Position numbers and translations under genes: made by a program. The notes below the pieces were generated by a model that was given only the letters and a program-made list of their open reading frames with translations, did not search any database and was not told where the DNA came from. A stretch of 64,000 nucleotides of DNA from Myxococcales bacterium (GTDB lineage: Bacteria; Myxococcota; Myxococcia; Myxococcales; Myxococcaceae): NCBI GenBank assembly GCA_030681895.1, contig JAUXRI010000304.1:19350-83349 (forward strand). Reading direction: 5' to 3'. Below are positions 1 to 8,913 of this stretch, piece by piece (the stretch's first letter is position 1; each line of letters begins with the position of its first letter).

Positions 1-104
1 ATCAGCAGCAGCAATTCGGCGAGCGCTCATCGTGGAAGCGCAGGGTGCTGGTGGCCCTCACCTTCCTCGCCGTGTTCACCAGCACCACGCCGAAGGTGCG
101 ATGA
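1..104 (+). CDS. C-terminal end of an unknown protein (partial)
   Basis: The third forward frame is open from the window edge to a TGA at 102-104. It encodes about 33 residues: a Gln run, a basic WKRR patch and a hydrophobic stretch (VLVALTFLAVF) just before the C-terminus. That pattern would fit a C-terminal membrane anchor. Most of the gene lies outside the window, so no function can be given, and such a short open frame could be chance in GC-rich DNA. Confidence 0.35.
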   Translation, partial: QQQQFGERSSWKRRVLVALTFLAVFTSTTPKVR

Positions 105-204
105 GGTTCGTTCCTGTTGTCTCCCTCGACTGGAGCCGCCCATGCGACACCTCAGCCCGGTAGCGTTGTTGGTGCTGGGCGTCGTCGACTCGACCCAGCA
201 GTGG

Positions 205-417
205 TCATCGCTCGGGCCCCCGGAAGTAGCGGCAGAACCGGTGCTGGCAGGCGTGCGCGTCGTCCACCCTCGGCGCGCAGGCGAGGCGCGGCGTGACGCA
301 CCCGGTGGTGGCGGCGACGACGGTGGTGGCCGTGGGCGCGAGCACGAGGAGGTCACGGCGCGAGAGGCGCGGGCGCGGCGGGTCGGGATCGGCCTCCGGT
401 GAGAATGGGTCGTTCAT
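205..417 (-). CDS. Small Tat-type Cys-rich lipoprotein
   Basis: A 70-residue product. The N-terminus is acidic and Pro-rich, followed by a twin-arginine segment (SRRDLLVLAP), a short hydrophobic stretch and a lipobox-like ATTGC, so export by Tat with lipidation is likely. The mature part is only about 30 residues and holds three further Cys, spaced C-x9-C-x4-C, with His residues between them and a basic tail (RYFRG). The ATG overlaps the stop of the upstream FAD oxidoreductase gene by four bases (ATGA, 414-417), so the two are probably translationally coupled. I do not recognise the family. The Cys/His pattern could hold a metal or cofactor, or serve as a small redox partner; that is inference. 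Confidence 0.7.
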   Translation of the reverse strand: MNDPFSPEADPDPPRPRLSRRDLLVLAPTATTVVAATTGCVTPRLACAPRVDDAHACQHRFCRYFRGPER

Positions 418-1883
418 GACAGGCGCGCCACGACCTCCGCCGCCGCAGCATGCCCGGACGCGACCGCGCCCTCCATGCAGATGAGGTCGACCTCGTTGCG
501 CACCCAGTCGCCCGCGAGGAACAGGTTCTCGAACGGCGTCCGCGCTCCCGGCCGGAACTGGTTCACGCCGGGCTCGCAGAGGAGCAGCCGCTCGGCGTCG
601 GCGCGGTTGCGGTGCAGCTCGACGTCCAGCACCCCGGCGGCGCGCAGGTCGCCCACCTGTGGCGAGCGCGAGAAGTTGTCGAGGGTGACGCTCGCCAGCT
701 GAGAGTCGGTCCACCCCTCGAAGCCCGCCTCCTGTCCCACGAAGTCGAGCACGCTGCCGACGGACGGGTCGTCGCGATACTCGCGCCAGTACGGCTTCAT
801 GTTCACCACGATGCCGAGCGGCGCCGGGAAACCGAAGACGGGGCCGGGCCGATTGGCGAGCACGGGCTTCGACGTGGTGAGCGTCATCGACACCGTGGCC
901 GCCGAGCGCAGGTTCTTCAGGCGCGCGAAGAACGGCGAGCGCCACATGCGCTCCTCGGCGCGGTTCATCTTCACGAACACCGCGTGCGGGATGGTGGAGA
1001 CGACGAAGTCGAAGCCCTCGAGGGTGCGCTCGGTGCCGGGCGCCGGCGTCACCTCTTCGCCCCACGCGCGCGTGCCGTCGCCATGGCCTGCGCTGTCGGG
1101 CCGGGCGACACGGACGCCGGTGATGCGCCGGCCGCTCCACACCCAGTCGGTGGCGAGCGTGAAGGGCTCGAGCACGCCGCCGAGCGCGCGGAAGTAGCGC
1201 GCGATGGGCTCCCACACGACCTCGGACCACGGGCCCACGCAGACGAACGCCTCGGCCCGCTTCGGCGAGCTCATCAGCCGCATCGACTGGAGCACGTGGT
1301 ACGCGCTGATCTGCTCGGGGAAGTTGAAGTACGCCTCCCGCAGGAAGCGGAACACCGAGTACTTCGTGAGGTGCGGCCGCAGCCCGTGCTCGATGGCGAA
1401 GGTGTCGAAGCAGAGGTCGTCGTGGCGCGTGAGGTCGGCGTGGCTGAACGCCTCGAGGAACACCTGCGACATGAAGGCCGAGTAGTTGACGCGGTCGGCG
1501 CCGGGCAGGCCCTCGTACGTCGCGAAGCGCCGGGCGAACTCGATGGCGTCGCCGCCCGCGTCGAGCGTGTAGAGCCGGCGGCTCCACGGCTCGTACGGGT
1601 GGCTCTGGCCCTTCATGCTGACGAAGACGTCACGGTCGTTCACGCCGGCACGGCGCAGCAACGCGCGCAGCCGGTCGTAGAACCCGACGACCATGTGCCA
1701 CCCGTGCTCGACGAAGCGGCCGTCGGAGCGGCGGGTCGACGACGCCTTGCCGCCGAGGTGGTGGCCCTGGTGCACGAGGGTGACGTCGAGCCGGTCGCGC
1801 GCGAGCTCGAGCAGCTTCGTCGCGGTCGCGAGCCCCGCTGGCCCGGCGCCGATGACGAGGACGCGCCGCTTCACAACGTCCAC
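414..1883 (-). CDS. FAD-dependent oxidoreductase, phytoene-desaturase/HpnE-like
   Basis: A 489-residue flavoprotein of the amine oxidase superfamily. The N-terminus has the dinucleotide-binding motif VLVIGAGPAGLATA (about residues 8-21) followed by the GGKASS segment typical of plant-type phytoene desaturases and squalene-related oxidases. The C-terminus has the FAD-contact motif NLFLAGDWV, then MEGAVASGHAAA. A reaction on a carotenoid, squalene or other lipid is the family expectation, but the substrate cannot be read from the sequence. The start is GTG and overlaps the end of the upstream gene by 13 bases. Downstream it is coupled to the small Cys-rich Tat lipoprotein. No Tat or Sec signal is seen, so it is probably cytoplasmic or membrane-associated. 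Confidence 0.85.
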   Translation of the reverse strand: MDVVKRRVLVIGAGPAGLATATKLLELARDRLDVTLVHQGHHLGGKASSTRRSDGRFVEHGWHMVVGFYDRLRALLRRAGVNDRDVFVSMKGQSHPYEPWSRRLYTLDAGGDAIEFARRFATYEGLPGADRVNYSAFMSQVFLEAFSHADLTRHDDLCFDTFAIEHGLRPHLTKYSVFRFLREAYFNFPEQISAYHVLQSMRLMSSPKRAEAFVCVGPWSEVVWEPIARYFRALGGVLEPFTLATDWVWSGRRITGVRVARPDSAGHGDGTRAWGEEVTPAPGTERTLEGFDFVVSTIPHAVFVKMNRAEERMWRSPFFARLKNLRSAATVSMTLTTSKPVLANRPGPVFGFPAPLGIVVNMKPYWREYRDDPSVGSVLDFVGQEAGFEGWTDSQLASVTLDNFSRSPQVGDLRAAGVLDVELHRNRADAERLLLCEPGVNQFRPGARTPFENLFLAGDWVRNEVDLICMEGAVASGHAAAAEVVARLS

Positions 1884-2521
1884 CCGAGCCCGAGCAGCCC
1901 GGCCCAGCGGAGCAGCGCGCCTGTCGCCGGCGCGACCAGCCAGAGGAGCTGCCCCTCGGCGCGCGCGAAGAGGTGAGAGGTGAACGCGACCTCGAGGGCG
2001 ACGCCCGGCGCGAGGACCGGCGCGGCGGTTCGCCGGGCAGTGAAGAGGTCGAGCACGGCGAGGCCCGCGTCGAAGAAGAGGCTCGCGTCGACGCGACGGT
2101 ACGGCGCCACGTGGAGCGCCACGCCGACCCGCCCGGTGAGCAGGTGCGGGTGCGCCGCGCCGAGGTTGGTGAGCTCGGCGGTGGCCGAGCTGCGCAGCGC
2201 GAGGAAGGCGAGGTGCATCGACTCGACGGTGAGCGAGCCGAGGAGGTCAGGCCCGCTGGTGACGCCGCCCAACGCGATGAGGCGCACCTGCCCACGGCCC
2301 AGGCCGACCTCTCGCTCGACTGGCGGGAGGTACTCCGACGCGAACGGGTCGGCCGGATACCCTGCGTCGAGGTCGAGCGGCGCGACGCCCGCATCCAGGA
2401 CCTGCGACAGCGCGGTGACCTCCGCGGGCTCGAGCGTCGCCGGGCCGCCCGCGTCGGCGTTCGCGAGAAACAGGACGGCGAGGAGGGCGCTCGGGGCCAC
2501 GGGTGCGGCATAGCACTGCAT
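1871..2521 (-). CDS. Exported hypothetical protein, first gene of oxidoreductase operon
   Basis: A 216-residue product with a short hydrophobic N-terminus (PSALLAVLFLANA) that looks like a Sec signal peptide ending before DAGG. The mature part alternates hydrophobic and polar residues in many short strands (for example VGVALHVAP, LEVAFTSHLFARAEGQLLW) and ends in hydrophobic-aromatic GLGWTL. That fits an outer-membrane or envelope beta protein, but no family is recognised. The ATG at 2521 was chosen because a signal peptide follows it. Longer in-frame starts would run antisense into the divergent gene at 2708. Its stop overlaps the oxidoreductase GTG, giving a three-gene minus-strand operon. 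Confidence 0.7.
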   Translation of the reverse strand: MQCYAAPVAPSALLAVLFLANADAGGPATLEPAEVTALSQVLDAGVAPLDLDAGYPADPFASEYLPPVEREVGLGRGQVRLIALGGVTSGPDLLGSLTVESMHLAFLALRSSATAELTNLGAAHPHLLTGRVGVALHVAPYRRVDASLFFDAGLAVLDLFTARRTAAPVLAPGVALEVAFTSHLFARAEGQLLWLVAPATGALLRWAGLLGLGWTL

Positions 2522-2707
2522 ATGCGGCCGCCCAGCGCCGACGGTGCGCCTGCAGGAGACCTTCCAGCGCCGGTGGACGGGCTCGGCCTCAGGCGCCCTC
2601 CTCCGCGTCCTGCTACCCTCGAGGGCGATGGGCGGTTCACAGGCTTCAACTTCTTCTTCTTTCGAGATTCCAGGCGAGCGCGTGAACGCGCGGAACTGAG
2701 CTGGGCC

Positions 2708-3253
2708 GTGACAAAGAAGACGACGACGAGCGGCGAGGTCGTGTGCTTCTGCCAGACCTCGCCCGACGTGCCGGCGATCCTGCGCCGGCAGATCCTCGAG
2801 ACCGGCTACCCCGGCAGTCTCTTCGGGAGTCTTGCCGACGGCGACGTGTACGAGCTCGAAGCGATGCTCGCGCCGCATCTGCGCGTCGAGGGGATGAGCG
2901 AGCGCTGGTGGATCGAGGCGCCGCCGATCGAGCTCACCGAGGCGCACGGCGAGCAGGCGAAGCAGCACATCCGCCATGCGAGGGAGGCGCTGACCGAGCT
3001 CGCCGCTTCCCAGCCGCACGCGTGGTTCTCACCCTCTCGGGGCTCTCGGGCGCTCGACGAGCTCGACGCGACCCTCGCTCGCTGCACGTCGCTGGTGAGG
3101 CTGCGCTGGCCCGACGTCGAGACGCGTCCCGTCAGCCGAGCAGGCTTCTGGCTCTGTCGTGCCCTCGCGCACGCGATGCGCCACGAGACCGCTGGCGTGG
3201 TGATGCTCCGCGACGGGGCTTTCGTCGACGCCGGCGGCGAGATCATCGAGTAG
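2708..3253 (+). CDS. Hypothetical cytoplasmic protein
   Basis: A 181-residue protein read from a GTG at 2708. The upstream in-frame region is antisense to the neighbouring gene and looks non-coding, and the TKKTTTSGE start gives a sensible hydrophilic N-terminus. There is no signal peptide or membrane segment. The sequence is rich in charged helices and Trp (SERWWIEAPP) and ends in GGEIIE. A CFC motif lies at residues 13-15. No domain is recognised. It diverges from the exported gene at 2521 across about 190 bases and is followed directly by a hairpin. Confidence 0.65.
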   Translation: MTKKTTTSGEVVCFCQTSPDVPAILRRQILETGYPGSLFGSLADGDVYELEAMLAPHLRVEGMSERWWIEAPPIELTEAHGEQAKQHIRHAREALTELAASQPHAWFSPSRGSRALDELDATLARCTSLVRLRWPDVETRPVSRAGFWLCRALAHAMRHETAGVVMLRDGAFVDAGGEIIE

Positions 3254-3280
3254 CTCCGGCCCCGGGGAAGGGCGCCGGAG
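3254..3280 (+). terminator. Hairpin after the 181-residue gene
   Basis: CTCCGGC at 3254-3260 pairs with GCCGGAG at 3274-3280, starting right after the TAG stop. The stem is 7 bp, the loop 13 bases, and no T run follows. Its position suggests a transcription end, but intrinsic activity is uncertain. Confidence 0.4.
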
Positions 3281-3447
3281 GAAGAGCGTGAGCGTCACTC
3301 CACCGTGTCACTCCCCGGAAGCTCATCATCGCACTGCCTGCGAGTTCGAGCGCGGCCAGGGAACTCCGCGTGCTCATCCTCTTGTGGCTGGAGAGCATCG
3401 AAAAATCGGCGGGGGCTTCGTAGGCTGCGCCGCCTGGAGCGACGCGA

Positions 3448-4431
3448 ATGAGCTGGAAGCCAACCCTGACGCCGGGCCTCGACGTGCGCACGCTGCCGCT
3501 CTCGGTGATGCAGGGCTTCGTGCTGTCTCGGGTCGACGGCGCCACCGACGTCGCCGCGTTGGCGCAGGTGACGGGCCTGACTCGGGAGCGCGTCACCGAG
3601 TTGCTCTCCGAGCTCGTCACGGCCGGAGCGCTGCAAGCAGGTCCGGCGGCCTCCGCACCGAACGCACGATCCGGAGCCGAGCCGACCGTCGCGAACGACG
3701 AGGACGCGCTCGAAGTCTCGGATGACCCCGAAGACCCCGCGGTCGAACAATCCACGGTCAGCCATCGCCAGCGCTACGAGACGGAACACCGCCAGAAGCC
3801 CGAGAACGAGCGCGTGATGCTCGCGCAGCACATGAACGACCCCTCGCCGCTCTGCTTCGACCCGCTCCCCAGAGTCATCGACGCCTTGCTCGACAACCCG
3901 CACTTCGCGCTCCAGCACGCGCGGCTCGTCGCGACGCATCACCGCAACCCCGTCGGGCTCGAGGCGCTCGTGTCACGCGCGCAGTTCGCTGCCGACCTCG
4001 GCGTTCGCCGCGCGCTGCTGCGAAATCCTCAGCTCCCTGCGGGCCTGTACCGCCGCCTGTGGACGACGCGCCGCATGCACGAGCAGCACCTCGTCATCAT
4101 CAACCGTGACGTGCCGGAGCAGACACGGCGAACGGCAAAGGAGGTGCTCCGCGCCCGGTTCGTGAGCGGGCCTTCGGAAGAGAAGGTCGAGCTCATCGTG
4201 AAGACCGAGGGCCGGTGTCTGGTGTCGTTGTCAGGTGTCGCGCTCGACTCGAAGTCGACGGCGTTGCTGTGCGGCCGCTCGTACACCTCGACGCTCTTCG
4301 TGCAGAACCTCGCGCGCTGGAGCGCCACGCCGCCGCAGCTCATCACGCACCTGCTCAGACAGGACGTGGTGAAGCGCAGCCCGATGCTCCGCACGCTCTT
4401 CGAGCGGCACCCGAACACGCCCAAGGGGTAG
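3448..4431 (+). CDS. Hypothetical protein with winged-helix-like N-terminus and repeat-like C-terminus
   Basis: A 327-residue soluble protein. Residues about 20-65 (GFVLSRVDGATDVAALAQ, then TRERVTELLSELVTAGAL) resemble a winged-helix fold of the kind that reads a single effector or DNA. An acidic low-complexity linker follows (about 80-105). From about 130 onward come short helical units with recurring N-P steps (DNPHFALQHARLVA, LLRNPQLPAGLYRRLW) like HEAT or leucine-rich-variant repeats. A GGAG sits about 9 bases before the ATG. No enzymatic motif is visible. A regulatory or scaffold role is a guess. Confidence 0.75.
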   Translation: MSWKPTLTPGLDVRTLPLSVMQGFVLSRVDGATDVAALAQVTGLTRERVTELLSELVTAGALQAGPAASAPNARSGAEPTVANDEDALEVSDDPEDPAVEQSTVSHRQRYETEHRQKPENERVMLAQHMNDPSPLCFDPLPRVIDALLDNPHFALQHARLVATHHRNPVGLEALVSRAQFAADLGVRRALLRNPQLPAGLYRRLWTTRRMHEQHLVIINRDVPEQTRRTAKEVLRARFVSGPSEEKVELIVKTEGRCLVSLSGVALDSKSTALLCGRSYTSTLFVQNLARWSATPPQLITHLLRQDVVKRSPMLRTLFERHPNTPKG

Positions 4432-4597
4432 GCCGCTCGGGCAGCAGTCGAGACCAGCGCCGGCACTCATGGTGGTCATCCATCACTGCTCTCGCGTGCA
4501 GCTCGGTGGCCGCCTCAGAATTCCGTCGGCGCGAGGGTCCAACCACCCGGAATCGCCTTCGGCGTGAGGGGAATGACCCTTGCTGTGCAATCAGCCC

Positions 4598-6055
4598 ATG
4601 CGCCAGTGCTCTCTCGTCGCGACCCTCTTCCTGCTCGTCGTGAGCTGCGGCCGCGCGCCTCCGACCAGCGAATGCCCCCCCGCGCAGGCCGTCCGGCCCT
4701 GTCAGACCGATGCCCAGTGCACGGGGGTCGAGCGGTGTCTGCCACCCCTCAATCGGCAGTGCGTGCCCTCGAGCTGCGGCTGCAACGAGACGGGCGGCTA
4801 CGTCTGCACCGAGGACTGCGGAGGCCGGCTCTGTCGTGCGCCCGACGTCGACGCGGGGCAGGACGACGCGGGACACCGGGACGCAGGGACCGATGGTGGG
4901 CTCTGCAGCTCGTTCGTGCCGCCCTGCTCGCACGACTACCAGTGCCGAGACGGTGAGCGCTGTGTCCGCGGCGTTGGCTGCAACCCTTCGGCGTGCGGCT
5001 GCGACCCCTCGAACGGCAGTGTCGTCTGCACCGCTGACTGCAGCGGAGGCGTCTGTCGTACCGGAGACGCTGGAGTTCCCGACGCGGGCGCCGGCTTCTG
5101 CCGCGGCTTCGTGCCGCCTTGCACGTCGAGCGCGCAGTGTGGACCAGGCCGGGAGTGCCGACGCGACCCCGGCCAGTGTTCTCCTTCGGCGTGCGTCTGC
5201 GATCCGCAGACGGGGTCGATCGTCTGCACTGAAGACTGCGGCGGTGGCGTGTGCGGCGTCCCCGGGCCTGACGCTGGCGTGCGTCCCGACGGGGGCGTCT
5301 GTCAGGGCTTCCGTGCGCCCTGCTCGAGCGATCCCCAATGCCTGCGCGGCGAGCGCTGCGTGCGGCCGCCCAACACGTGTCTGCCCAGCTCCTGCGCCTG
5401 TGGCCCCTCGGGCATCGTCTGCACCGCTGACTGCAACGGCAAGATCTGCCAGGTCGAAGACGCAGGCGTCAGTCCCCGTGACGCGGGAGTGCTCTGCCTC
5501 GGCTTCGTGCCGCCCTGCGTGACCAACGCCCAGTGCGGGCCGGGCAACGTCTGCGCACGGCCCCCCGGGTCCTGCATTCCTTCGGCGTGCGGCTGCGACC
5601 CATCGTCGGGCGCAATCAACTGCACGGCCGACTGCAGCGGTGGCGTCTGTCGGCCCGGAGCTCCTGATGCCGGAGCGTGTGTCGGCTTCGTCTCTCCATG
5701 CAGCTCGAACGCGCAGTGTGGGCCGGGCACGACGTGTCAGCGTGACGCGAACGTGTGTACGCCATCGGCCTGCGGCTGCGACCCGGGCTCTGGAGCCATC
5801 GTCTGCACGGCGGACTGTGGTGGCGGCGTGTGTACGCCAGCGAGCGACGCGGGGATCGCCGCGCGCGATGCAGGCACCGTCGACGCTGGCCTCTGCGCAG
5901 GCTTCGAGCCGCCGTGCTCGAACAACCTCTCGTGCGAGCGCGGTCGCATCTGCCGACAGCCGCTCAACGCCTGTGTGCCATCGGCCTGCGCGTGTGATCC
6001 CCAGAGCGGCAGCATCGTCTGCACTGCCGACTGCAACGGGCGTCTCTGCCTGTGA
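4598..6055 (+). CDS. Lipoprotein with seven tandem Cys-rich repeats
   Basis: A 485-residue lipoprotein. The ATG at 4598 gives a signal peptide ending in the lipobox LVVSC; an earlier in-frame start would add a non-signal extension. The mature protein is seven copies of a module of about 50 residues, each with roughly ten Cys in a fixed order (C..F.PPC, then QC, C, PSACGCDP, VCTADC, GGVC). Asp-Ala-Gly-rich linkers separate most of the modules. The spacing implies many disulfides and a rod-like surface protein. Similar Cys-rich DAG-linked lipoproteins are common in myxobacterial genomes, but no function is assigned. The arrangement suggests internal duplication. Confidence 0.85.
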   Translation: MRQCSLVATLFLLVVSCGRAPPTSECPPAQAVRPCQTDAQCTGVERCLPPLNRQCVPSSCGCNETGGYVCTEDCGGRLCRAPDVDAGQDDAGHRDAGTDGGLCSSFVPPCSHDYQCRDGERCVRGVGCNPSACGCDPSNGSVVCTADCSGGVCRTGDAGVPDAGAGFCRGFVPPCTSSAQCGPGRECRRDPGQCSPSACVCDPQTGSIVCTEDCGGGVCGVPGPDAGVRPDGGVCQGFRAPCSSDPQCLRGERCVRPPNTCLPSSCACGPSGIVCTADCNGKICQVEDAGVSPRDAGVLCLGFVPPCVTNAQCGPGNVCARPPGSCIPSACGCDPSSGAINCTADCSGGVCRPGAPDAGACVGFVSPCSSNAQCGPGTTCQRDANVCTPSACGCDPGSGAIVCTADCGGGVCTPASDAGIAARDAGTVDAGLCAGFEPPCSNNLSCERGRICRQPLNACVPSACACDPQSGSIVCTADCNGRLCL

Positions 6056-6251
6056 ACCAGGAGCAGTACAGGTCGGCGGGGAGCAGCAGGTGCAGCGACT
6101 CCTCGAGGCGTTGCAGGTCGTCACGCGCGGGCGCCTCTTCACGCACCTCGTCGCCCCACCAGAGAAACGTCATCACGTCGAGCGAGTGACGAGCCGATGA
6201 AGAGCTGCGCGCGAACGAGCATGGCGCGATGGCCTCACGGACGTCGACGAG
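6056..6251 (-). other. Possible gene remnant in the 314-base gap
   Basis: Between the Cys-rich gene and the gene at 6370 I see no convincing complete gene. The minus strand is open from a stop at 6252-6254 down past 6056. It reads like real protein over about 60 residues (RHSLDVMTFLWWGDEV, then LQRLEESLHLLLPADLY) before running antisense into the 3' end of the Cys-rich gene. This could be the remains of a truncated gene, or a short gene starting at the GTG at 6176 and overlapping its neighbour. Confidence 0.3.
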
Positions 6252-6369
6252 TCACCGAGGCAGCCGCGTTCACGGAGCCGGGCAGCTGACTGTGTGAAAA
6301 CCACCTTTCATCACCACCCGACGGCGCGCGCCGGTGCGCATCACCAACCTCCTTGATATCAAACCATCC

Positions 6370-7614
6370 ATGCCACGCCGCCTCTCCGCGCGAGTCTTGC
6401 AGGCCGTCATCGTCCTCACGCTGGCCTCATGTCGCCCCCCCGGGCTCGTCGACAGCGACGGCGACGGTCTGCGCGACGCGGTCGAGGCTGAGCCGACGTC
6501 CCTCAGCGACCCACACCGCTTCGACTCCGACGGCGACGGGCTCCACGACGGCCTCGAGGTGACTCGACACACCAACCCCGCCGACGCCGACACCGACGGC
6601 GACGCGTTGACCGACGGCCGGGAAGACGCCAACCAGAACGGCCTCGTCGACACCGGAGAGACCGACCCCCGCCGCGCAGACTCCGACGCCGACGGGCTGA
6701 ACGACGGCGTCGAAGACTCGAACTTGAACGGCCTCGTCGACCGCGGCGAGACGGACCCGAACCTGCGTGACTCCGATGCCGACGGCCTGGGGGACGGCCT
6801 CGAGGACTCGAACCAGAACGGTCGGAACGACGTCGGCGAGACGAACCCGCGGCTGGCTGACTCCGACGGCGACCTCGTCGACGACGGAGTCGAAGACGTG
6901 AACCAGAACGGCCGTCAAGACGGACGCGAGTCGTCGCCGCTCGTGGCTGACCTCTCGCCGACCCACACCAACGACGTGCTCGGCGTGCCAGAGCCGCTGT
7001 TGACCGATTGGGTTCGCGCGCTGGGAGCCCGTGCCGGAGAGCTCGAGGTCAACACGCTCGCCACCATCGACGGCCAGGGGGACTGGGAGCTGGCTCCCGA
7101 GATCGAGTGGGTGCCGGTCAATGGCGTCGGCCTCGAGGGTGAGCTCGTCGTCACTCACGCCGGGCTGGCTGCGGTGAAGTTGGCCGCGCAGTTCACGCTC
7201 GTCGCCGATGCCGCGCGCGGGCTCGGCCATGGCGTTCAGCTCATCGGCAAGTGGACCCCGCAGACGCCGGCGACACTCGTGGCCATGCACCTCTTCCAAC
7301 AGCGGCTGTCGGAGCAGCTCTCCCTCGGCCTGATGACGGGCGCGGAGCTGGCGTGGAGCCCGGTGGAGCTGAAGTCGGCGTTCCTCGCGCACCCGACGTT
7401 CTCGATTCGGCTGCACCCGCGGGTCGCGCTGGTGACCGAGCTGAACACGCGGTTCGCCGACGGGCGCGTCGACCTGGCGCTGGTGCCCCACGTGCGCGTC
7501 GACGTGCCGCACCTCGGCAGCGCGCAGCTCGGCGCCGGGGCGACGATTCAGCTCAGCGCTGGCCCGCCGGCGGCCGGGCTGGTGGTCGCGGCGCGCGTCA
7601 CGTGGGAACGATGA
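6370..7614 (+). CDS. Lipoprotein with calcium-binding (thrombospondin type 3-like) repeats and a C-terminal beta domain
   Basis: A 414-residue lipoprotein. The ATG at 6370 is followed by a signal peptide ending in LTLASC. Residues about 27-185 are a series of DSDGDGL-type repeats (DSDGDGLRDAVE, DTDGDALTDGRE, DSDADGLNDGVE) alternating with DxNxNGxxD loops, the pattern of thrombospondin type 3 repeats that bind Ca2+. The last 200 residues have alternating hydrophobic strands (VKLAAQFTLVADA, AGLVVAARVTWER) ending in an aromatic-charged C-terminus, so an outer-membrane-associated beta domain is possible. OmpA-type proteins often use such repeats as a stiff linker, but no OmpA domain is visible here. 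Confidence 0.8.
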   Translation: MPRRLSARVLQAVIVLTLASCRPPGLVDSDGDGLRDAVEAEPTSLSDPHRFDSDGDGLHDGLEVTRHTNPADADTDGDALTDGREDANQNGLVDTGETDPRRADSDADGLNDGVEDSNLNGLVDRGETDPNLRDSDADGLGDGLEDSNQNGRNDVGETNPRLADSDGDLVDDGVEDVNQNGRQDGRESSPLVADLSPTHTNDVLGVPEPLLTDWVRALGARAGELEVNTLATIDGQGDWELAPEIEWVPVNGVGLEGELVVTHAGLAAVKLAAQFTLVADAARGLGHGVQLIGKWTPQTPATLVAMHLFQQRLSEQLSLGLMTGAELAWSPVELKSAFLAHPTFSIRLHPRVALVTELNTRFADGRVDLALVPHVRVDVPHLGSAQLGAGATIQLSAGPPAAGLVVAARVTWER

Positions 7615-7663
7615 GCCGCGCCGAAGGCTTCACGACCTGGCGCGACGGGAGCAGACTCGCCCG

Positions 7664-8908
7664 GTGAATGACGCTCGCGGCGGCCCTCGCCTGGGGCTGC
7701 GTCTGTTGCTCGTGGGACTGGCCCTGGTCCCCGTGGGCCTGCTCGGTGGCCTCGTGGTGTCAGCCGAGCTGCGCGCGAAACGACTGGCCGAGACGCTGGT
7801 CGCCGAGGCCGTGGCGCAGGCTGCCTTCTCTCGCGAACGAACGCCTGCGCGTGGAGCGGAAGCCGGCTCACTCACCGACTGCCTCGCCCGCGCGCTCGAC
7901 GCCGCGCCCGACGTCAGCCGCGACGCACCGTGGCTCTCGGCGCAGGTCCTCGCGGTCCGTGCAGGCAAGGCCCCGCTCGAGTCGTTGCCCTCCAGCGCGC
8001 TCGAGGCGTTGACGAAGCACGACCCGTGGCTCCGCGCGACGCTCGCGTGCACGCACCTGACGACGATGACGCCAATCGCCGGGCTCGGCCCGCTCGCGGA
8101 GCCGCTCCATGCGAGACGACAAGCGCTCCCGAGGCTGCAGGAGGCGACCGCGGCGCTCGCGCCCCTCCGCGTGAGGCTGCTGGTGGAGCATGGACAGTTT
8201 CGCGAGGCGCTCGAGGTCTGCAGCGACGGGCTCGCGCTGGTGGGCGACCTGCTGTGGCTCGAGGGGCCCGAGGCGTCGCTCGGCGCCCTCGGCCAATCGA
8301 CCGGGCTCGTGCAGCCGTGCGCAGACGCCGTGTGGAAGACGACCGACGAGGCGCTGGTGAAGGCCTTCGTCACGACACTCGAGCAGGTCGGCCGCAACGC
8401 ACCGCCCTACGCTCGCGTCGTTCAGCTCGAGCGCGTCGCACAAGAGGTGCGCATGTTCGGGGCCTTCTTCACCGCCGACCAGACCGCCCGGCTGCCGGTT
8501 GGTGCGCGCTCGATGGTGAGCTCGTACGCGCCCTCGAGGTTGGTGCGCGTCGGCCTCGCGAACTGGTGGTCGTCGTGTGACCGCGCGTTCCTCGGCGTCA
8601 TCGCCGCCGCCGACCTCCCCGAGCCCGCGCGCACCCGGGCCATTCTCACGGCGCAGCGCGACTTCGAGTCACGCTGGTTGTCGCTGGTGCGCGTGCCGCC
8701 GCTCGACGTGCGCTACCAGATGTACGCCGAGAGCCACGAGGCGCTCCCGATGTCGCTCGAGGTGCTGCTCGTCACGGCGAGCTTGAGAACGTCGGCGGCG
8801 CCACCGGCCCGCTTCATCGACGTGAAGCCGACGAGCACTCGAGGCTTCGAGCTCTCACCGAAGACCGCGGAGTGGCGGCCGCTCGTCGTGTCACTGCCCG
8901 CGCGCTGA
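7664..8908 (+). CDS. Membrane-anchored hypothetical protein
   Basis: A 414-residue protein from a GTG start. It has one strong transmembrane segment near the N-terminus (LRLLLVGLALVPVGLLGGLV, residues 12-31) followed by a long helical, Ala/Leu-rich extracytoplasmic region. No catalytic motif is evident, and the four Cys are scattered. No Shine-Dalgarno is clear, so the exact start is uncertain. It ends five bases from the convergent DUF1501 gene. Confidence 0.7.
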   Translation: MNDARGGPRLGLRLLLVGLALVPVGLLGGLVVSAELRAKRLAETLVAEAVAQAAFSRERTPARGAEAGSLTDCLARALDAAPDVSRDAPWLSAQVLAVRAGKAPLESLPSSALEALTKHDPWLRATLACTHLTTMTPIAGLGPLAEPLHARRQALPRLQEATAALAPLRVRLLVEHGQFREALEVCSDGLALVGDLLWLEGPEASLGALGQSTGLVQPCADAVWKTTDEALVKAFVTTLEQVGRNAPPYARVVQLERVAQEVRMFGAFFTADQTARLPVGARSMVSSYAPSRLVRVGLANWWSSCDRAFLGVIAAADLPEPARTRAILTAQRDFESRWLSLVRVPPLDVRYQMYAESHEALPMSLEVLLVTASLRTSAAPPARFIDVKPTSTRGFELSPKTAEWRPLVVSLPAR

Positions 8909-8913
8909 CGGCT

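Noticed and set aside
4355..6142. 595-codon minus-strand frame opposite the Cys-rich lipoprotein
   Set aside because: It is a shadow of the repeated, GC-rich plus-strand gene, and its product has no recognisable motif.
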